Part shown: positions 59,791-64,000 of the stretch, piece after piece | How positions within the stretch are numbered: the first letter of the stretch is position 1 | Layout: each line of letters starts with the position of its first letter | Source: Parasponia andersonii | Taxonomy: Eukaryota > Streptophyta > Magnoliopsida > Rosales > Cannabaceae | Assembly: GCA_002914805.1 (NCBI GenBank) | Contig: JXTB01000033.1 | Span: forward strand, 621,001-685,000 | Length of the DNA stretch: 64,000 nucleotides | Reading direction: 5' to 3' | Position numbers and translations under genes: made by a program | The notes under the pieces: generated by a model | Seen by the model: the letters and a program-made list of their open reading frames with translations, nothing else | Database searches by the model: none | Told to the model about the DNA's origin: nothing

Positions 59791-60843
59791 ATGGCTAACT
59801 TCCGTGTACCGACTAGAGATCAGCCTGAGGCTAGTATCACAGGGTCAAATGGAGAACACTAACGATGGGAGGAGGGGAGGCCTAGTGGCTCTCAGGCTTC
59901 AAGTCAATCCCACCAATTGACCCAAGTAACCTACAACGTGGAACATCCATGTCCAACTGGAAGGGGGCTAAAACAGTCTGACCAGATCGCAAACCTTATA
60001 GAGGTACTGAATGCTGTTTGTGATAGAAACCTCCCACCAAACTTTGCCCAAATAGCCATTTGAAATGGGTCCGTGGCCTGCTCGAAGAAGCTAACCGCAT
60101 TAGGGCAACCGTCATTTGCCAAGACGACACTACTGGGGTGTAGGCCAATGTCAAAGGATGACCTTCGAGGTTTGCTCCTCCAAGGCCTAACCTCCAAGAA
60201 GCCATCATCCTGTGTCCTAACATGGTCCATGCCCGTGGCAGCCTCTCTAGGTATGAGGTCAAAGGATGAAGCTGTCGGACTAGAGGCCAAACAAAGAACA
60301 AAAAATCGATAGCCCAGACTCGAAGTGGAGGTCGAGCGACTTCTAACTTTACTCGGGCCTGGCGGCACATCGAACCGACACATTCCTCGGCAACTAGTGA
60401 AGGCATCGAGGAAGAAGAAATAAAGTCGGGAGATCTGAGGATAGTCCTCGATGCCTAGAGGTCGAAAGACCTAAGAACGTGTCTCGAGAAAAATAAAGCT
60501 AGAGGCCAATCAAGTGGCGAATTTGTATGGATAGCACCCTAGCAGTTGATCGATGATTTGCCAACACAAATAACCATAATAAGAAAGGAGAAAGAGTCCA
60601 CCAAGAGGGATGAATTCAAGGAGATAAATCCTCCCTTTACTAAGGAAATCATGGATACATTGAAGCCTAAGGAATTCAAAATACCAAGCTTCACACCCTA
60701 TTATAGGAGCGGAAACCCAATTGAGCACATTGGTATATACCAAGACTGGATGATGATGCACAGTACTAACTAACCTTTACTCTGTAAGGGATTCCCCCTC
60801 TCAATATCAGGGGCAGCCGATGCATAGTATAGGACGCTTGAAC
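59791..60843 (+). pseudogene. Gag of the Tat/Ogre-like Gypsy element, degenerate and interrupted
   Basis: The ATG at 59791 opens MANFRVPTRDQPEASITGSN followed by stops. Further on, KEFKIPSFTPYYRSGNPIEH, DWMMMHSTN, KGFPLSISGAA and YRTLEPL follow the Retrotrans_gag pattern. The gag ends abruptly where the CACTA terminus begins at 60844. Confidence 0.7.
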
Positions 60844-60859
60844 CACTATAAGAAACATG

Positions 60860-61370
60860 ACTTTCCCCGACGAATTTTGTCATCAGAAAAAGTAGCATAA
60901 AACTGTCAGCAAAAGGTATTTGACAATTACCGATGCAATTCCTCGTCGGTGACTATCATCGGTATAAGACCGTAGCTAAATGTCACTTTCTGACGGAAAT
61001 TTAATTTCGTCAGTAAAAGTAACCTTCACCGACGCATTAGTGAGTTTTACCAACGCACAGTTTGCATCGGCGAAAGTTTTTCGTCGGCGAAAATATGACC
61101 ATATTCGAAATCTACTTGACTTTCACTGACGAATAAATGCATCGGTGAAAGTCAAAGAATTACCGACACATTTATGTATCGGTGAAAGTTATTAAAGAAA
61201 TAATTTTAAAATGTACAATATATTTTTCGACGACAAAATGCATCAGTAAAAATATCTAGAAAATATTTTTTTAAAAAAAATACCTTTACCGATGATAAAA
61301 CCCGTCGGTAAAGGTATTTTTTTAGAATATAAATAATCTTTTACCGACGCAATTCTGCGTCGGAAAAAAT
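60860..61370. repeat. CACTA subterminal repeat array
   Basis: Many short direct and inverted copies of CCGACGCAT, GTCGGTGAAAG, CATCGGTGAAAG and TTACCGACG-type motifs. In CACTA elements such arrays are bound by the TNPA-type protein during transposition. Confidence 0.8.
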
Positions 61371-61559
61371 TTTATTAATTTGTTAAAAAAAATTATTTAA
61401 TTGATTGTTATAATTATTTATTAATCAATAATTAATTTGGTTAACTAATATATTAAAATTTGGAAGAAGATATATTAACACAAATTTGATTAAATAAAGA
61501 AAATATACAAATAATATCTAAAATTAGAATATATTACAAAATAAAAAAACGTCTACAAT

Positions 61560-63073
61560 TCTGGAGGCGGAGACGGTGGCATCTCGATACCGAGCTTTGC
61601 AATCAATGTTTGAAGCATCCGATTTTACTCATTGAGTTGTCGCTGAGTTTTCTCGAGCCGGCGTTAGTTCTCTACTTCCTTTTCGGCCATTTGTCGCTGA
61701 GTCTTGTCGATCCGCCGTGCGTGCTCCTCATCCTTCTCAGCTAGATGCTACTTCAAGGTGGCGATGGTCTCAACTACTTGTCCCCTGCTGGCAGCCCTCT
61801 GTCCTTCCATACTTTTCAACCGAGGGAGTGCTCCCAACCTTTTCTGCCACCTAGATCTAGTCCCTAAAGCCTTGGATATGATCTAAAATTCATCGACCTG
61901 TTCTGGCCCCACCACAAACTCAGTAGACAAGCCACATCCCCAAGCTCAGACTAAGCACGAGACCGAGTTTTAGTGAGGGCCTCCGCCCTAAACATAACTA
62001 TCTCTGCCTATAAAATAAAATAAAAATTAAAGTAATTATAATTTTTATACGCAAATTAAATATTTTAAACAAATAAAATGAATTCTTACATATTTCTTCT
62101 AGGTGTACTCGTTCCGCCAATCAGACAGCTTGAGATGGCGGCTCTTGAAGTAGTCGATAGGGCTCATAAGCTCTCCAGTCTCTAGGTTGCCCTATGAAAA
62201 GTAGGAAAAAAAAAGGTAGATTATTTGGTTAAAGTATATTTTGTACTGATTAGAGAATATATTTGACTTTCTAATCTTTGCCTTCATCTGGCTAATCATG
62301 GTAGATGACCCCAGTGCAGGCAAATACAATTGCTTAAACCGATTTTCCGAGTTCTGTGTTAAGAGTTTCTGCAAAAATACAGAAATTGTTAATTTTACCA
62401 TTGATTATAATTTATTCTTAATAATTTTTTTTTTTTGTAAAAGCATGTTAATTACCTCAAACTCTTGAGAACCGAAACGATCACACAAAATATTCCACTG
62501 ATCGAAGGGAACGTTCTTGTATGGATTGGCCTTAATAAAAGCCATATCCCTCTTATCCCCCATTTTCGTAAAATGATTCCACATCATGTTGCGCCAATCT
62601 CGTAAATATGCAATCATGGACTACTCAATAGAGTCCATGAAGAGTGCATCAGACTGAGAATAATCAAACTTCACCTGCGAAATTAAAATGGACAATTATT
62701 AATAAAGGCTTTTATTAAAATAGCTTAAAATAAATATTTTAGGAAACTCACGCACCTCCATCTAGTTCAAGATGAGCTCAATGTCTTCTTTCTTCACATC
62801 CTTCCACGTCGGAGTGGAAGCTGGGATGGTGTCTCTAACCATCTTGGCAAGAATGTTCAAGAATATCTTGCCATGATCAAAGACAGGCTTCCCTGTCTTC
62901 TCACAAAACTCGACCTTCAATCGGTCAGTCTTAAGCCTTCTACATTCTTTTTCGACTGAACAACCTCTCGTCTCTTCCCTAACCCTCTTTTCCTTGGGAT
63001 CATGTCTATCATCTCTAGAGTTGGAACCGGAGGCAGCACTAGTTGCTAGGGGAGTGCTCCAGTGGCTAGACAT
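61560..63073 (-). pseudogene. Transposase_24-like (Ptta/En-Spm family) CACTA gene, degenerate
   Basis: The ATG at 63073 begins MSSHWSTPLATSAASGSNSR, continuing to EFCEKTGKPVFDHGKIF. A second exon (62456-62674, splice sites CAG|GTG and GAG|GTAAT) reads MIAYLRDWRNMMWNHF and FDQWNILCDRFGSQEFE. A third piece near 62280-62370 (KLLTQNSENRFKQLYLPALG) and a fourth at about 62100-62190 (NLETGELMSPIDYFKSRH) follow. This exon order and text fit the Transposase_24 family. In-frame stops occur at the end of exon 1, in exon 2 and after the fourth piece, so the gene is probably dead. Remnants in broken frames continue to 61560. Confidence 0.75.
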
Positions 63074-63174
63074 CCTACAAAAAAAAAATTATCATAGTTT
63101 AGAAACGTTACATAGCAATATAAAAAATAATAAACACAAAATTTTCAAAACTCTACACACACTAGAATATAAAA

Positions 63175-63985
63175 TTATGTTACATTATCAGATATTCCAT
63201 TCTCTTCTTCAGAACTTGTATCACTATTGTCATCAAGTTTAACTTCTTTATCATTATATTCCTCTAAAGTATCGTCTTCGAACTCATCATCATCAACTAA
63301 GAAGTCATTAGGGGTCACAACACGAGTATGACAAATATGGTCATCAATATTGTCAACTTCATCCGGTTCAATGTCTTCCCGATGAAATTGAACATTTTCC
63401 ATTTCCGGAAACTCAACCCACAATTAGAATGACAAAGAATTAGCTTCTTGCAAAATAGGAACATCGGTTCTTATTGATGCAATATCAGAAACATATACCG
63501 CATCTGGAAAGTCCCATATGTTTCGAGGCGTATACTTGTTAACAAGTTTCCACAATGGCCCATTCTTATCATCATTGGTGTAATAAATTAGCTTTGCTTG
63601 TGATGCAAGTATAAATGGGTCATCTTTGTACTAGTAGGTACCTGTGTATATACTTGTGAATTGTTCGTTTAACTGAATCTGTTTTTTTCTCGGATCAGTG
63701 TCGAACCACCTGTATCTAAACAATACCACGTTGTACCCTTTAATATATGACAACTCTAGAACTTATTCCAATATACCATAGAAGTAGTTCCCATCAGATC
63801 CAGGAACACGGAGACCACAATTCTGGGTGTTGCATTTACTGTCACACTTATCAACTAGAAACTTTATAACATTCACCACATAACTAGGGTAGGATGAATT
63901 TGAGAAGTTGGATCTACTAGCCAATGCATACAATTCATTGTTGAGCTCATCTGAACTTGATGTTCATAATTGATTTATCTAATAT
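63175..63985 (-). pseudogene. TNP2-type transposase C-terminus (DUF4216), three in-frame stops
   Basis: One frame reads ELNNELYALASRSNFSNSSY, FLVDKCDSKCNTQNCGLRV, NYFYGILE, NVVLFRYRWFDTDPRKKQ, KDDPFILASQAKLIYY and PLWKLVNKYTPRNIWDFPD, then an acidic tail (VDDDEFEDDTLEEY). It is the DUF4216 end of CACTA TNP2 transposases. In-frame stops occur near 63761, 63633 and 63424, but there is no frameshift. The catalytic part would lie beyond the window. Confidence 0.85.
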
Positions 63986-64000
63986 AAAAAAATCATTAGA

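Larger units (their letters stand above)
60844..64000 (-). mobile_element. CACTA (En/Spm-type) transposon, extends past the window
   Basis: The terminus CACTATAAGAAA starts at 60844, next to AAC as a possible 3-base target duplication. Its genes are on the minus strand (TNP2-like outermost, Transposase_24-like nearer this end), so this is the 3' end of the element. Its insertion broke the gag of the Tat/Ogre-like element. Confidence 0.85.

Overview
This looks like a eudicot plant nuclear genome window from a draft assembly: very AT-rich DNA, one compact plant gene, a plant-specific microRNA gene, and wall-to-wall nested plant transposable elements, with two long N gaps (27836-28298 and 51396-51510) and three single Ns. 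The species cannot be named from the sequence. Only two loci look intact and functional: an intronless glyoxal/aldehyde oxidase (GLOX-like) gene at 2853-4607 on the minus strand, and a MIR166 microRNA gene on the minus strand whose mature strand lies at 52350-52370. A seven-exon piece of a CPL1/CPL2-type RNA polymerase II CTD phosphatase gene (20264-22307, minus) has an open frame and good splice sites but has lost both ends.

Layout. 1-1737: end of a Gypsy-type LTR, then a large foldback element (1738-2536). 2853-4607: GLOX gene. 5432-10770: a MITE embedded in (TA)n, followed by a decayed Copia element with short LTRs. 11272-12331: a second copy of that MITE, then two tandem Helitron-like units. 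13530-20249: a CACTA terminus and a coding-free LTR element. 20264-22307: CPL-like gene fragment. 22412-36596: a degenerate chromodomain Gypsy element (minus strand) whose 5' LTR is split by a complete Copia element (27522-36218) flanked by a TTACA target-site duplication. 38100-41985: a solo or terminal SIRE-like LTR and an internally deleted Copia remnant. 42000-52340: AT-rich intergenic DNA with microsatellites, SINE remnants, MITE-like inverted repeats and a third, broken copy of the (TA)n MITE. 52350-52650: MIR166 and its presumed promoter. 53680-55577: 5'-truncated LINE with RNase H. 58758-60843: LTR, primer-binding site and broken gag of a Tat/Ogre-like Gypsy element, interrupted by a CACTA transposon (60844 to the window end) carrying decayed Transposase_24-like and TNP2/DUF4216-like genes.

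The GLOX and MIR166 genes have no evident functional link. The strongest observations are the MIR166 locus, the datable nested Gypsy/Copia structure (which also shows that the N gap is about 350 bases too short), a MITE family found only inside TA microsatellites, and the captured or orphaned CPL exons. I found no clearly new biological system.
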